DNA of 64,000 nt from Dinoroseobacter sp965279125 (GCA_965279125.1 CBDIHL010000023.1:1-64000), one strand, 5' to 3'; positions 18,577 to 28,151 are shown, counted from the first letter of the stretch. Notes: generated by a model from the letters alone, not told the origin. Made by a program: numbers and translations.

Positions 18577-19767
18577 TCACCGCCCGGCCCCGAGCCCCAT
18601 CCGCATCGCGAACTTCCGCAAAGGAGCCACCTCATGCAACGTTGCGACCCCCTTCCGGCGCAGCGCTTTCATCACCGGATGCCCGGCCATCGACGTTCGG
18701 TTCAGCGCATCGATCCCGATCACGCGCGCCTGTGCATCGGGCCAGCGCGCCCGGTGGTAGCGGGTTAGCATCTCGGGAGACCCAAGGGTTTCTCTATTCT
18801 TTTCAGACAGTTCCAACAGGCACCGCAAATCCGCGAGGCTCATATTTAGCCCCTGCGCCCCGATGGGCGGCACCACATGGGCGGCCTCGGCCATGAGTGC
18901 CACGCGCGGCCCGTCAAAGCGGCTGGCGATCTGGCTGATGATGGGCCAGACCGAGCGGCGCGAGGCCAGTGTCAGCGGCCCGAGCAACCCGGACGAGCGC
19001 TCAGACGCCTCTGCGCTAAACGCGATTTCATCAAGCTTTTCAAGGCGTTCGGCCTCCTCCGCGCGCTCCATCCAGACCACGGCGGACCTTGGTGATCCGT
19101 CCAAATCCGGCAGCGGCACGAGGGTAAACGGCCCGCCAGACCGGTGCACTTCGGTCGAAACATTGTCATGCGGGATCGGATGCGTTACCGCAAAGGCCAG
19201 CGCCTTCTGCCCGTAACGCGTTGTTCTCACGTCAATATGTGCCGCCTCGCGCACCGGACTGTCGCGCCCATCCGCGGCCACCAGCATCTTGGCGGAGATC
19301 GAGGTCCCATCCGTTAGCCGCACCCGCGCCTCGGTGCTGCGAGGCACGTAAGATGCAAAGCCAACACCGGGCCGAAACGACACGTTCGCCATGTCGCCGA
19401 GGGCTGCCAGAAACTCGCGCCGTAGTAACCAGTTGGGCAGGTTCCATCCAAAAGGTGCGTCACCTAAGTCGTTGGCGTCAAAGGCTTTCCGGGTCCGCTC
19501 GTCTGTTCCGGCGTCCACGATCTGCATCACCTGCAACGCGGTCGCAGAGGCATCCAACCGATCCCAAACACCAGCCTTCTCCAGCAAATCACGCCCCAGC
19601 TGCAAGATCGCCGTCGTGCGAATATCAGCCCCAGATGCGGCCTCATCCACGACAGGCGCGAAGGGATCGACGCAGATCACGTCAAATCCAGCCGCGCCAA
19701 ACGCACAAGCGGCGGCAAGCCCCGAAGGCCCGCCGCCGGCCACTAGAATATCTGTCGTTTCCGTCAT
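18577..19767 (-). CDS. UbiH/UbiF-family FAD-dependent monooxygenase
   Basis: The 396-residue flavoprotein begins with the dinucleotide-binding ILVAGGGPSGLAAACAF, has the mid-protein LVAADGRDSPVR (DG motif) and the second FAD motif LMAEAAHVVPPIGAQGLNMSL. These are the three fingerprints of the UbiH/COQ6 aromatic hydroxylases. A ring hydroxylation in ubiquinone synthesis is the likely role, but UbiH, UbiF and UbiI functions cannot be separated by eye. ATG at 19767 gives normal family length. Confidence 0.88.
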   Translation of the reverse strand: MTETTDILVAGGGPSGLAAACAFGAAGFDVICVDPFAPVVDEAASGADIRTTAILQLGRDLLEKAGVWDRLDASATALQVMQIVDAGTDERTRKAFDANDLGDAPFGWNLPNWLLRREFLAALGDMANVSFRPGVGFASYVPRSTEARVRLTDGTSISAKMLVAADGRDSPVREAAHIDVRTTRYGQKALAFAVTHPIPHDNVSTEVHRSGGPFTLVPLPDLDGSPRSAVVWMERAEEAERLEKLDEIAFSAEASERSSGLLGPLTLASRRSVWPIISQIASRFDGPRVALMAEAAHVVPPIGAQGLNMSLADLRCLLELSEKNRETLGSPEMLTRYHRARWPDAQARVIGIDALNRTSMAGHPVMKALRRKGVATLHEVAPLRKFAMRMGLGAGR

Positions 19768-19826
19768 TGCATCCCCCGCCTACACTCCAAAGCTAGGGCG
19801 CAGGGGGACACGCGTCCAAGCGACAC

Positions 19827-20084
19827 TCAGCCCCAGGTGATTAGCAACAAGACCATGAACATCGTGGGCACGAGGATCAGCGCCGGGATGATGATTGCCG
19901 GGAAGCCGAACAGCACCGCCGAGGTGGCCCACAACGCGAGCAGGCCGACCATAAAGGCCAGCATTAACAGCTCGTTCTTGGGGGGCATGGCGGCCATCAG
20001 ACGCGCGCGCTGGGTCTGGAGGTAAGTGGTGATCGGGGCAAAGATAGACGGGCCAAAAGCGCCGCCGGAGTGGGTCATGGTCAT
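19827..20084 (-). CDS. Small membrane protein, unknown function
   Basis: The 85-residue protein starts MTMTHSGGAFGPSIFAPITT, with an AGAGGAAT site upstream of ATG 20084. An amphipathic part (TYLQTQRARLMAAMPPKNE) is followed by two hydrophobic segments, LLMLAFMVGLLALWATSAVL and IIIPALILVPTMFMVLLLI. It looks like a two-pass inner membrane protein. It lies 59 bp upstream of the UbiH-like gene on the same strand and could be co-transcribed. I do not recognise the family. Confidence 0.6.
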   Translation of the reverse strand: MTMTHSGGAFGPSIFAPITTYLQTQRARLMAAMPPKNELLMLAFMVGLLALWATSAVLFGFPAIIIPALILVPTMFMVLLLITWG

Positions 20085-20268
20085 GATGCTATTCCTCTGT
20101 TCGCTCGCTTCAAATGGGTCTTGCTGCACCGCAGAACAGAGGCAGGGTGTCGCATCTTGAGTGTTTTTGTCGCCTAATGACCCGTTCATTGTCGGGGCTT
20201 TTGGCGCACCACCGGTATTTCATGTGCAAACATCGATAAGCCAGTGGCTTTGCAATTCAGAAGTACCG

Positions 20269-20283
20269 TGCAATACAATTGCA
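20269..20283. promoter_or_regulatory. Candidate GntR-family operator
   Basis: TGCAATACAATTGCA is a perfect 6-3-6 inverted repeat ending 21 bases before the GntR regulator start. Position and symmetry suit an autoregulatory operator. Confidence 0.45.
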
Positions 20284-20304
20284 TACCGAACGGAGAAACC
20301 TGCC

Positions 20305-20946
20305 ATGGCCGAGACAAGACCCCCGCCCAAAGATGCTTATGAGCTAATCCTTAGCGCGATTGATATTGGCGAGTTCAAGCCCGGCGACAGGCTGGTGGAA
20401 AGTGATCTGGCTGACAGATTTGGTGTGTCGCGTACGCCTATTCGCGAGGCTTTACAACGGCTTGAGACCCAAAGCCTGCTCAGCCGCGATGGCCGCTCGC
20501 TGATCGTGGCTTCGCTGGATCATAGCCAGATGGCCGAGCTTTACACCGTGCGGACCGAGCTTGAAGGCTTGGCCGCGCGTCTTGCCGCGCGCCATGCGGC
20601 TGATGAAGAGATAAAGGTTCTGCGCGACATGGTCACCGAGGATGCCGCCTTGCTGGGCGATCCACAGGCGCTATCGCGGGCAAATCGGCGGTTTCATAAA
20701 CAAATCCATCTGGCCTCGCATAACCGTTTTCTCGTCCAACAGCTTGACCTTGTGCATCGCTCCATGGCGCTGATGGCGACCACGTCGCTGGCGATTGAAG
20801 GACGGGGCGATAAAGCGTTGGAGGAACATGCCCGCATCGTCGAGGCGATTGCTGCGCGCGATGAAGAGGCTGCGACGGAGGCATTGCGCACCCATATCTC
20901 CATCGCATTCGAGGCGCGGCTTAGAAATGATGCGTCCGCCTTTTAA
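20305..20946 (+). CDS. GntR-family transcriptional regulator, FCD type
   Basis: The 213-residue protein has an N-terminal winged helix (PGDRLVESDLADRFGVSRTPIREALQRLE, residues about 25-60) typical of the FadR subfamily. A C-terminal all-helical FCD domain follows, with ELYTVRTELEGLAARLAA, NRRFHKQIHLASHN and EEHARIVEAIAARD, where Asp/His residues bind a metal and an organic acid ligand. The ATG at 20305 (MAETRPPPKD) follows a CGGAG site. It is divergent from the small membrane protein gene; its targets are not evident. Confidence 0.92.
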   Translation: MAETRPPPKDAYELILSAIDIGEFKPGDRLVESDLADRFGVSRTPIREALQRLETQSLLSRDGRSLIVASLDHSQMAELYTVRTELEGLAARLAARHAADEEIKVLRDMVTEDAALLGDPQALSRANRRFHKQIHLASHNRFLVQQLDLVHRSMALMATTSLAIEGRGDKALEEHARIVEAIAARDEEAATEALRTHISIAFEARLRNDASAF

Positions 20947-21051
20947 AAGGTTTGCCCAAGATTTGAGGCCGGCACTTAAGGCGAAACACAATCCTGCTTG
21001 AATGGACCGCGTGTTTCGCGAAATCTGTTCGTCAGGTTTTTGCAAAACGCT

Positions 21052-22800
21052 TTAGGGATCGCTGGCATGAAACAGCCCGTGCTCGGTCTTGTCCCAATGG
21101 TGCGGGGCCGTCAGAGTTTCCCAAATTGCTTTGTAGACAGCCGGGATTGTCAGCAGAAAATAGACGTTCAGGATCGGGATCCACGGCAAAAGATGCGCGT
21201 GCTCACGACGTAGACTGCCGAAGAAGAACATCGCAAGGGTCGCAATTTGCCCGACCACGAAAATCGTGACGAGGGCGGCGACCTCAATGGGGGATAAGTT
21301 CAGACCCAATACGGCTTGCCCGGTGACCATGCCCGGTAGGAATGCCCACAGGATCGGCATCGTGGCACAGTTAAGAAGCGTGCCTGCGAAGATGACTTGG
21401 AAAGTGGCAAAGCCTTTCCAGCCCAAATCCCGTAGCAATTGCCGAGGTTGGCGCATCAGAACCAGCCAGGTCACCAGATACCCTTTTAGCCAGCGCGAAC
21501 GTTGTTTGATCCACGGGATCGCGCGGCAATTGGCCTCTTCATAAGTAGTACTGTCGATCAGCTGCACGCGGTGACCGTACCGATAGAGGGTCATGCCAAG
21601 CTCGGCATCCTCGGTCACGTTATGCGCGTCCCAGCCACCGATTTCTTCGATGACCTGACGGCGCAGAAAGAGGGTTGTGCCTCCCAAGGGAACGGGCAAA
21701 TCGAAGGCAATTAGCGCGGGCAACACCACGCGGAACCATGCTGCGTAATCGAGCGCAAAACACCGCGCGAGCAGATTTTCCCGAGGGTTGTAGTAATCCA
21801 GACGTCCTTGCAGGCAGGCAACCTCAGGCGGGGCGGTGGCGAAGGCGGCGGCCACTTTCAGCAATTGGTCAGGTTCTGGATGGTCCTCGGCATCATAGAT
21901 CCCCACAATCTCGCCCGTGGCGAATGGCAAGGCGTAGTTCATGGCGCGAGGCTTGGTTTTCAGGCGACCCTCCGGGACTTCGATAACTTGAAAATGGCCG
22001 GCAAGATCAACTGCATCGAGAGCCTCTTTGGTGATGTGGTCATCGGCTTCCACAAGGATCAGAACTTCCAAAGCAAAGCGCGGATACTCCAAGGCTTCAA
22101 CGGCGCTAACGAGGCATTGCGCGACACGTTGTTCGTGCAGCAAAGGCAGAAGGAGCGTGATTTTGGGCATGAGCCTTGGCTCGGCCGTGGGTTCGGTCGG
22201 AACAGGGCCGGGGCATTTTGCCAGGGCCGCAATGCCCAGCAGTTTGAGCGCAGTAGCCGCCAGAAGGCCGAGGATAGCGAGGCAAACCATTATGCCGAGC
22301 GCCATGTGTGGTGCCACCAAAACCAGCGCGATGAGGGCGAGAGCAATACCCGCGAGTGTGGGCTTTGAGACAGGACGTAACCCTCGGCAACTTGTCGCCA
22401 AGGGGCGCTTTTCTTCCGCGCGGCGGGTCAGGTTTGTGGTGGCGTCTGACAGCAGGCGTGCCTTGATGTCTTCGGCCGAAGCCTGCGCATAGCAAACGGG
22501 TCCGAGAGCCTGAACTTGCGAAAGCTTCGCGGCCTCAGGCGGACAGGCACAGGCCAAGATGTAGCCCCCACCGATGCGGCGCAGCGGTAGGATCCTATGG
22601 AGCAGGCAAAAGTCGGCACCGAGGATGTCGAGTGCTGCTGCGTCGAGGGTCTGGTGCGCAAGATTGAATGTCGGGGCCACATCCCCATCGGACGAAGCGC
22701 CCCAGCCCTGCGACCGGCGCAGCGCGTTTGGCAACGCATTCTGTCGGTGGCGTGCCGGGTAGCGCAGCGCTTCGAACGCGGAAGGGGACTGAAAGCTCAT
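21052..22800 (-). CDS. Processive family 2 glycosyltransferase with a MshEN-like N-terminus
   Basis: The 582-residue protein has three parts. Residues about 45-120 resemble the N-terminal domain of type II secretion ATPases (MshEN-like), a c-di-GMP-binding type of fold. Then comes a two-helix membrane segment (about 147-190). The GT-2 catalytic domain follows, with VEADD (250-254), DAED (303-306), TEDAELG and QRSRWLKG, the D,D,D,QxxRW set of cellulose/hyaluronan synthase-like enzymes, and then several C-terminal membrane helices. It likely makes and exports a polysaccharide. It stands alone, and the substrate is unknown. Confidence 0.85.
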   Translation of the reverse strand: MSFQSPSAFEALRYPARHRQNALPNALRRSQGWGASSDGDVAPTFNLAHQTLDAAALDILGADFCLLHRILPLRRIGGGYILACACPPEAAKLSQVQALGPVCYAQASAEDIKARLLSDATTNLTRRAEEKRPLATSCRGLRPVSKPTLAGIALALIALVLVAPHMALGIMVCLAILGLLAATALKLLGIAALAKCPGPVPTEPTAEPRLMPKITLLLPLLHEQRVAQCLVSAVEALEYPRFALEVLILVEADDHITKEALDAVDLAGHFQVIEVPEGRLKTKPRAMNYALPFATGEIVGIYDAEDHPEPDQLLKVAAAFATAPPEVACLQGRLDYYNPRENLLARCFALDYAAWFRVVLPALIAFDLPVPLGGTTLFLRRQVIEEIGGWDAHNVTEDAELGMTLYRYGHRVQLIDSTTYEEANCRAIPWIKQRSRWLKGYLVTWLVLMRQPRQLLRDLGWKGFATFQVIFAGTLLNCATMPILWAFLPGMVTGQAVLGLNLSPIEVAALVTIFVVGQIATLAMFFFGSLRREHAHLLPWIPILNVYFLLTIPAVYKAIWETLTAPHHWDKTEHGLFHASDP

Positions 22801-22883
22801 CGGGCGGTGTGGTCTCAGAAATTGGGTCGCCCCAGTCTGTGCCCGGATAAACTTAACAAGCCGTTAACTATGAAATAACTGGC

Positions 22884-24044
22884 TTAGGCTGGAACCCGTG
22901 CCTCGATCGCTGCCACGAAACGCTCGAACAAGTAGTAGCTGTCTTGCGGACCGGGAGAGGCCTCGGGATGATACTGCACGGAAAACACTGGACGGTTTTC
23001 CATCCGAATGCCGCAATTGGACCCATCGAAGAGCGACACATGCGTTTCTTTGACCCCGGTCGGGAGCGTTTGACTGTCGACCGTGAAGCCGTGGTTCATA
23101 GAGGTGATCTCGACCTTGCCGGTCTCCAGATCCTTGACCGGATGGTTGGCCCCATGATGGCCGTGGTTCATCTTGACGGTCTTGGCCCCAAGCGCCAGCG
23201 CAAGCATCTGGTGACCTAGGCAAATCCCAAAGACGGGCAGATCTGTCTTGTCGAGAATGTCGCGGATCATCGGCACAGCATAGGCACCCGTCGCTGCGGG
23301 ATCGCCTGGACCATTCGACAAGAACACACCTTCTGGATTGTGGCTGAGAACATCCTGAGCGGTGGCCGTCGCGGGCAGCACGGTCACATCGCAACCTGCC
23401 GAGGCAAGGCAACGAAGGATATTGCGTTTCGCACCATAATCAATGGCCACCACCTTGCGCCCCGGTGTGGCGCGCGCGGTGTAGCCTTCGGGCCAAGCCC
23501 AACGCTGCTCGTTCCAGCTGTAGGATTGTGCGCAGGTGACGTCTTTTGCGAGATCGAGGCCCTCAAGGCCCGCGAAACCGCGTGCGGCGGCCAACAAGGC
23601 TTCAAGATCGAAATTGCCCTCGGGATCATGGGCGAGGGCCACATGCGGTGCCCCTTGTTGGCGGATTGCGCGGGTCAGGCGCCGTGTATCAATGCCGCCG
23701 ATCCCGATGCGTCCGCGTGCGGCCAGCCATGTTTGCAGATTGCCCATCGCACGCCAGTTTGAGGGGGATGTCGGATCCCACTTGACGACCATGCCTGCAG
23801 CCACCGGATCGCCGGCCTCATCGTCTTCGGGGGTGGTGCCCGTGTTGCCGATATGTGGGAAGGTGAAGGTGACGATTTGGCCTGCATAAGACGGATCGGT
23901 CATGATCTCCTGATACCCGGTCATGGCAGTGTTGAAGCATAACTCGGCTTGTGCTTGGCCCGTGGCCCCAAACCCCTTGCCGTAAAAAACGGTGCCATCG
24001 GCCAAGACGAGACAGGCTGTGGGGTGATCCTGCTTGGTGGTCAT
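22884..24044 (-). CDS. carA: Carbamoyl-phosphate synthase small (glutaminase) subunit CarA
   Basis: CarA releases ammonia from glutamine for carbamoyl phosphate, used for arginine and pyrimidines. The 386-residue protein has the N-terminal CPSase_sm region (ADGTVFYGKGFGATG, CFNTAMTGYQEI) and a class I amidotransferase domain with the nucleophile elbow PVFGICLGHQM, NHGHHG and the C-terminal YHPEASPGP containing the catalytic His and Glu. ATG at 24044 is well placed. carB is not in the window. Confidence 0.97.
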   Translation of the reverse strand: MTTKQDHPTACLVLADGTVFYGKGFGATGQAQAELCFNTAMTGYQEIMTDPSYAGQIVTFTFPHIGNTGTTPEDDEAGDPVAAGMVVKWDPTSPSNWRAMGNLQTWLAARGRIGIGGIDTRRLTRAIRQQGAPHVALAHDPEGNFDLEALLAAARGFAGLEGLDLAKDVTCAQSYSWNEQRWAWPEGYTARATPGRKVVAIDYGAKRNILRCLASAGCDVTVLPATATAQDVLSHNPEGVFLSNGPGDPAATGAYAVPMIRDILDKTDLPVFGICLGHQMLALALGAKTVKMNHGHHGANHPVKDLETGKVEITSMNHGFTVDSQTLPTGVKETHVSLFDGSNCGIRMENRPVFSVQYHPEASPGPQDSYYLFERFVAAIEARVPA

Positions 24045-24227
24045 CGGCGGCGACTCCTATCGGGCAAACGCTGGCACATTACGCAGGCCCTTCCGGCGGG
24101 TCAAGCGCCGTGCGAAAATGTAGAGTCTATATTTTTCAATGGCTTGCGCAGCTTCACAAGAGGTTGTCTTTGCAGTGCAGCATGATTAGGTTCTGTGGTC
24201 TGGACAAACAATCGGGACCTGATCGCC

Positions 24228-24686
24228 ATGGGCTTGCGCATCAAGATCACTGACGACCTCAAAACCGCCATGAAAGCCAAAGACAGCGCGCGCTTGTCGA
24301 CGCTGCGGTTGATCAATGCTGCGATCAAGGATCGTGACATTTCCCTACGGGGCGAGGGCAATGCGGACGGGACCAGTGATGCCGATATTCTGGCGATCCT
24401 CGGTAAGATGGTGAAGCAGCGCCAAGAAAGCGCGCGCACCTATGAAGAAGGTGGACGGCTGGAGCTTGCCGAGCGTGAGATCGCGGAGATTTCAGTGATT
24501 GAGAGCTATCTGCCGCGTCAGTTGAGTGATGAAGAAATCGCGTCGGCGATCTCGGACACGATTGTGGAAACTGATGCGAATTCGATCCGTGACATGGGCA
24601 AAGTGATTGGGGCGCTCAAGTCCAAGTATACGGGTCAGATGGATTTTGGGCGCGTTGGGCCGATGGTGAAAGATCGTCTCGGCTAG
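24228..24686 (+). CDS. yqeY: GatB/YqeY-domain protein
   Basis: The 152-residue protein starts MGLRIKITDDLKTAMKAKD and shows the YqeY pattern: LSTLRLINAAIKDRDI, ILGKMVKQRQES, EIAEISVIESYLPRQLSDEEI and the terminal MGKVIGALKSKYTGQMDFGRV. The family shares the tRNA-amidotransferase GatB C-terminal fold; its role is not settled. The start at 24228 is preferred over a frame beginning at 24195 because the extra residues are not family-like. It is divergent from carA, as in many alphaproteobacteria. Confidence 0.9.
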   Translation: MGLRIKITDDLKTAMKAKDSARLSTLRLINAAIKDRDISLRGEGNADGTSDADILAILGKMVKQRQESARTYEEGGRLELAEREIAEISVIESYLPRQLSDEEIASAISDTIVETDANSIRDMGKVIGALKSKYTGQMDFGRVGPMVKDRLG

Positions 24687-24823
24687 CGGCTGACCGTTTA
24701 CGGTTTGTTAGGGATTTGCGGGTTAGTGTTTGCGGGTCGACGTCAGTGGTCAGGGCGTGGGGCGGACAGACAAGTGAGCGTGCGTCTCGATAGGCCTCCT
24801 CGACAAATCTGCCGTGCACTATT

Positions 24824-24867
24824 CAACTTTTCGCAGAAAAGTTGCTCAGATTTTTCTGCGAAAAATC
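24824..24867. repeat. Twin-hairpin element, copy A, with complementary loops
   Basis: Hairpin 1 is CAACTTTT (24824-24831), loop CGCAG, AAAAGTTG (24837-24844). Hairpin 2 is GATTTTT (24849-24855), loop CTGCG, AAAAATC (24861-24867). The loops are exact reverse complements, so they could kiss, or the two arms could pair as one long hairpin. It lies in the 239-base gap between convergent yqeY and the aspartic protease gene; the rest of that gap shows nothing else. Confidence 0.6.
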
Positions 24868-24925
24868 ATGAAACCCCACCTCGAATATGCGTATTGCTTG
24901 ACCTCATTGGCCAACTCCACGCCTT

Positions 24926-25507
24926 CTACCGCACCAAGATTAAACGGTTTTCTGCAATCTCGATCCGAGAAAATCGACTCAAGTAACTCATACCCAAAAG
25001 GGAGCCTTTCATCTCGCCGCCATTTACAATCGCAGGCACGAAGCGGTCTTCAATGCCGCCCAGTCGCACCTGCTCCAACCGCACAAACGCCGTCGTCACG
25101 GGCCCGTTCGCGGTATTGGCTTGACCGGCAAAGATCAGTTCATCCTCTGCCAAACCGACCCGTTCCGCGTCGCTGCGGCTCAGCACCAGATCACTGGCCC
25201 CCGTATCCACGATCATCTGCACGGGCACGCCGTTGATGTGCAAGGTCAGGTGGTAGTGGCCGTCACGCGCACGCGGCACCTCGATTCGACCCTCTTGGGC
25301 AAAGACCGAATGTTGTGGAAGCTGTGTGTCTCGTGCGTCCATCCAGAGACCGACACCAACCAATACAACAACGAAAATCAGGACCCAACTCGCCGCTTGG
25401 CGGAGCATCTGTCGCATGCGTCCACGGCCTTGCGTGAAGAGGTAACTCAGCAGCACCACGCCCAAAACGACCAGATACCCGACCTGCACCATCTGATCAC
25501 CGCTCAT
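24926..25507 (-). CDS. Retropepsin-like aspartic protease, membrane-anchored
   Basis: The 193-residue protein has two N-terminal membrane segments (QMVQVGYLVVLGVVLLSYLF and WVLIFVVVLVGVGLW). A retropepsin-type domain follows, with the catalytic triad MIVDTGASDLVLS, flap-like TANGPVTTAF, and the closing GSLLGMSYLSRF. This is the TIGR02281-type clan AA protease found in many alphaproteobacteria. The active site would face the periplasm. ATG 25507 gives MSGDQMVQVG; a frame to 25552 adds residues without support. Confidence 0.87.
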   Translation of the reverse strand: MSGDQMVQVGYLVVLGVVLLSYLFTQGRGRMRQMLRQAASWVLIFVVVLVGVGLWMDARDTQLPQHSVFAQEGRIEVPRARDGHYHLTLHINGVPVQMIVDTGASDLVLSRSDAERVGLAEDELIFAGQANTANGPVTTAFVRLEQVRLGGIEDRFVPAIVNGGEMKGSLLGMSYLSRFSRIEIAENRLILVR

Positions 25508-25564
25508 AGTGCACTCCTTGCTTACCGCTATAGAGATAGGCGTAGGTCGCAATAAGACGAGGGG

Positions 25565-26185
25565 TTAGCCCCCCAGCACGCCTAAATCCGCCAGTCCATT
25601 CAGAACAAACTGGACAGACAACGCGGCCAATAGCATCCCTAACAGCCGTGTAACGACATTAATCCCAGTCTGCCCCAGCGCACGTTCCAAAAGGCCGGCG
25701 CCCAGAAACAGCACCAAGACACAGCCCAAGACCACGGCCATCACCGCGTGGATCGCCGCGATTCCAACCCAATCGCCAGAAAACTGACCGGTTAGCAAGA
25801 TCATGGTCGCCAAGGCGCCGGGGCCTGCGATCAAGGGCGTTGCGAGTGGGAAAACGGACGGATCCGGCAGATCCTCGACCTTTTCCTCGCGGCGTGGCGT
25901 GCGCCGCTCAAACAGCATGTCGAGCGCGGTCAGAAACAGCAAAAGCCCCCCCGCGATCCCAAAGGCGGGCATGGAAATGCCAACAAAGGTCAGCAATCCT
26001 TCGCCCGCCAAGCCAAACAGGGTCAGTAAGAAGAAACTGACGGCAAGGGCGCGGTAGCCCACGGCCCGGCGTTGCGGCGCGGGCATGCCCTTGGTCAAGG
26101 CCGCAAACAGGGGCGCGAGGCCAACGGGATCAATCACCACAAACAGGGTGACGAAAGCGGTTACAAGCAGCGCTATCTCCGGCAT
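25565..26185 (-). CDS. MarC-family integral membrane protein
   Basis: The 206-residue protein begins MPEIALLVTAFVTLFVVIDPVGLAPLFAAL and has about six hydrophobic helices, with the family segments FGIAGGLLLFLTALDML and FPLATPLIAGPGALATMIL. MarC/UPF0056 proteins have no firmly known substrate. It follows the ABC-F gene by 6 bases on the same strand and may be co-transcribed. Confidence 0.9.
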   Translation of the reverse strand: MPEIALLVTAFVTLFVVIDPVGLAPLFAALTKGMPAPQRRAVGYRALAVSFFLLTLFGLAGEGLLTFVGISMPAFGIAGGLLLFLTALDMLFERRTPRREEKVEDLPDPSVFPLATPLIAGPGALATMILLTGQFSGDWVGIAAIHAVMAVVLGCVLVLFLGAGLLERALGQTGINVVTRLLGMLLAALSVQFVLNGLADLGVLGG

Positions 26186-26191
26186 CAATCG

Positions 26192-28069
26192 TCAGCCTTT
26201 CCTGGTTGCGGCGTCCAGCTTTTCCTGTGCGGCCAGCCACATGGCCTCGGCGCGCTCCAGCCCATCCATGATCTCAGCGTATTTGCGGTTATAGATCGAC
26301 AGCTGGCCTGCATTGGCCGCCTCATACATCTCGGGCGAGGCGAGCTTGGCGGCCAGTTTATCGCGCATCTCTTCGATCTTGGACACGCGGGCTTCGGATT
26401 TGCGCAGCTCAGACCTGAGCGCCATCAACGCGTCGCGCGACAGCTTCGGCTTTGCCGGGGCTGCGGGCTTGGGCTTTACCTTGCCCTTCGCAGGCGCGCC
26501 CGCTTCGTCCCTTGGGGTCAGCAGCAGCTTGCGGTAGCTTTCCAGATCATCCTGATAGGGCGTCACGCGCCCGCCTTGCACCAGCCACAACCGATCCGCG
26601 ACAAGGCCGAGCAGGTGCATATCGTGGCTCACAAGGATCACGGCGCCCGAATAGGCTGTCAGAGCCTCCACCAGCGCCTCGCGTGACTGGATGTCGAGGT
26701 GGTTCGTCGGCTCGTCGAGGATCAGCATATGCGGCGCGTCGATTGTGGCCAGCAGCAGCGACAGCCGTGCTTTCTGCCCCCCAGACAGCTTGCCCACCAG
26801 CGTTTCCGCCTGATCCGCCATCAACCCAAAGCCCGCGAGCCGCGCACGCAACCGCGCCGGCGTCTCCGTCGGGCGCAGCCGGCGGATGTGCTGCAAAGGG
26901 GTCTCATCGATGAACAACTCGTCCACCTGGTGCTGGGCGAAATAGCCGATGCGCAGCTTGCTCGACGAGGCCATCTTGCCTTCAAGCGTTTTCAGCTTAC
27001 CCGCCAGCAGCTTCGACAAGGTCGATTTGCCCTCCCCATTGCGGCCCAGAAGCGCAATCCGGTCATCTTGATCGATCCGAAGGTTCAGCCGCGACAGCAC
27101 CGCTTGGCCGTCATAGCCCACCGCTGCGCCATCAAGCGCAACAATCGGCGGCGACAGCTCTTCGGGCTCGGGGAAGGAAAACACCTGCTTGGCGGCCTCT
27201 TCGGGCGGCGTGATCGGGGTTAGCTTCTCGAGCATTTTGACCCGGCTTTGGGCCTGCTTGGCCTTGGAAGCCTTCGCCTTGAACCGGTCCACGAAGGCCT
27301 GCAAATGCGCGCGCTGCGCGTCAACTTTCTTGGAGGCCGCAACCTGCACCGCCCGTTGTTCGGCCCGTTGGCGTGCGAACTGGTCATAGGGGCCTTGCCA
27401 CAGGGTCAATTGCCGCTCGTCCAGATGCAGGATCGCCCCGACCGAGCGGTTGAGCAGCCCCCGGTCATGGCTGATGATCATCACCGTATGCGGGTAGCGC
27501 ACCAGATAGGCCTCAAGCCACAAAGCCCCCTCGAGGTCGAGATAGTTGGTCGGCTCGTCCAGCAGCAACAAATCCGGCTGCGCAAAAAGCACGCCCGCAA
27601 GGGCAACCCGCATCCGCCATCCGCCCGAGAAGGCGGAGCAGGGCATGGAGTGCTGTTCGTTGGGAAACCCGAGGCCGGTCAGGATCGTGGCCGCGCGCGC
27701 CTCGGCGGACCAGGCATCGATATCGGCAAGTCGGGTTTGCACTTCGGCAATACGGGTCGGGTCCGTGGCAGTCTCGGCCTCGGCCATCAGGGCGGCGCGC
27801 TCGGTATGGGCCTCGAGCACCGTGTCCAGAAGCGAGGTCTCAGACGAGGGCACTTCCTGCGCGACGCCGCCAATCTTGGCGCGCTCGGGCAGGGTGATCG
27901 CACCGCCATCCAGGGTCAGCTCCCCCCGGATCAGCTTGAACAGCGTCGTTTTGCCCGCGCCATTGCGCCCGACAATGCCAACTTTGTGGCCGGTGGGAAC
28001 AGTGCAGGACGCGCCTTCAAACAAGGGGCGGCCTTCGACGGAATAGGAGATGTCAGAGATACGCAGCAT
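26192..28069 (-). CDS. ABC-F family ATPase
   Basis: The 625-residue soluble protein has two ABC cassettes. The first has GIVGRNGAGKTTLFKL, the signature region SAFSGGWRMRVALA and LLLDEPTNYLDL. The second has LLGRNGEGKSTLSKL, KLSGGQKARLSLL and LILDEPTNHLD. Between them lies the arginine/lysine-rich linker typical of ABC-F translation factors, and the C-terminus is a charged coiled coil. The length matches the YheS group. These proteins act on the ribosome rather than in transport. ATG 28069 (MLRISDISYSVEG) is the family start. Confidence 0.94.
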   Translation of the reverse strand: MLRISDISYSVEGRPLFEGASCTVPTGHKVGIVGRNGAGKTTLFKLIRGELTLDGGAITLPERAKIGGVAQEVPSSETSLLDTVLEAHTERAALMAEAETATDPTRIAEVQTRLADIDAWSAEARAATILTGLGFPNEQHSMPCSAFSGGWRMRVALAGVLFAQPDLLLLDEPTNYLDLEGALWLEAYLVRYPHTVMIISHDRGLLNRSVGAILHLDERQLTLWQGPYDQFARQRAEQRAVQVAASKKVDAQRAHLQAFVDRFKAKASKAKQAQSRVKMLEKLTPITPPEEAAKQVFSFPEPEELSPPIVALDGAAVGYDGQAVLSRLNLRIDQDDRIALLGRNGEGKSTLSKLLAGKLKTLEGKMASSSKLRIGYFAQHQVDELFIDETPLQHIRRLRPTETPARLRARLAGFGLMADQAETLVGKLSGGQKARLSLLLATIDAPHMLILDEPTNHLDIQSREALVEALTAYSGAVILVSHDMHLLGLVADRLWLVQGGRVTPYQDDLESYRKLLLTPRDEAGAPAKGKVKPKPAAPAKPKLSRDALMALRSELRKSEARVSKIEEMRDKLAAKLASPEMYEAANAGQLSIYNRKYAEIMDGLERAEAMWLAAQEKLDAATRKG

Positions 28070-28151
28070 CTGCGCGATGTGGCAGGTGGGGCGGGGGGCG
28101 TCAATGGGCGGGGTCGTCAAGAGGGCAGCGGCGCACTACAAGGGGGTGGCT

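Noticed and set aside
18363..18896. 177-codon plus-strand frame
   Set aside because: Mostly antisense to the UbiH-like gene and low-complexity; no start signal.
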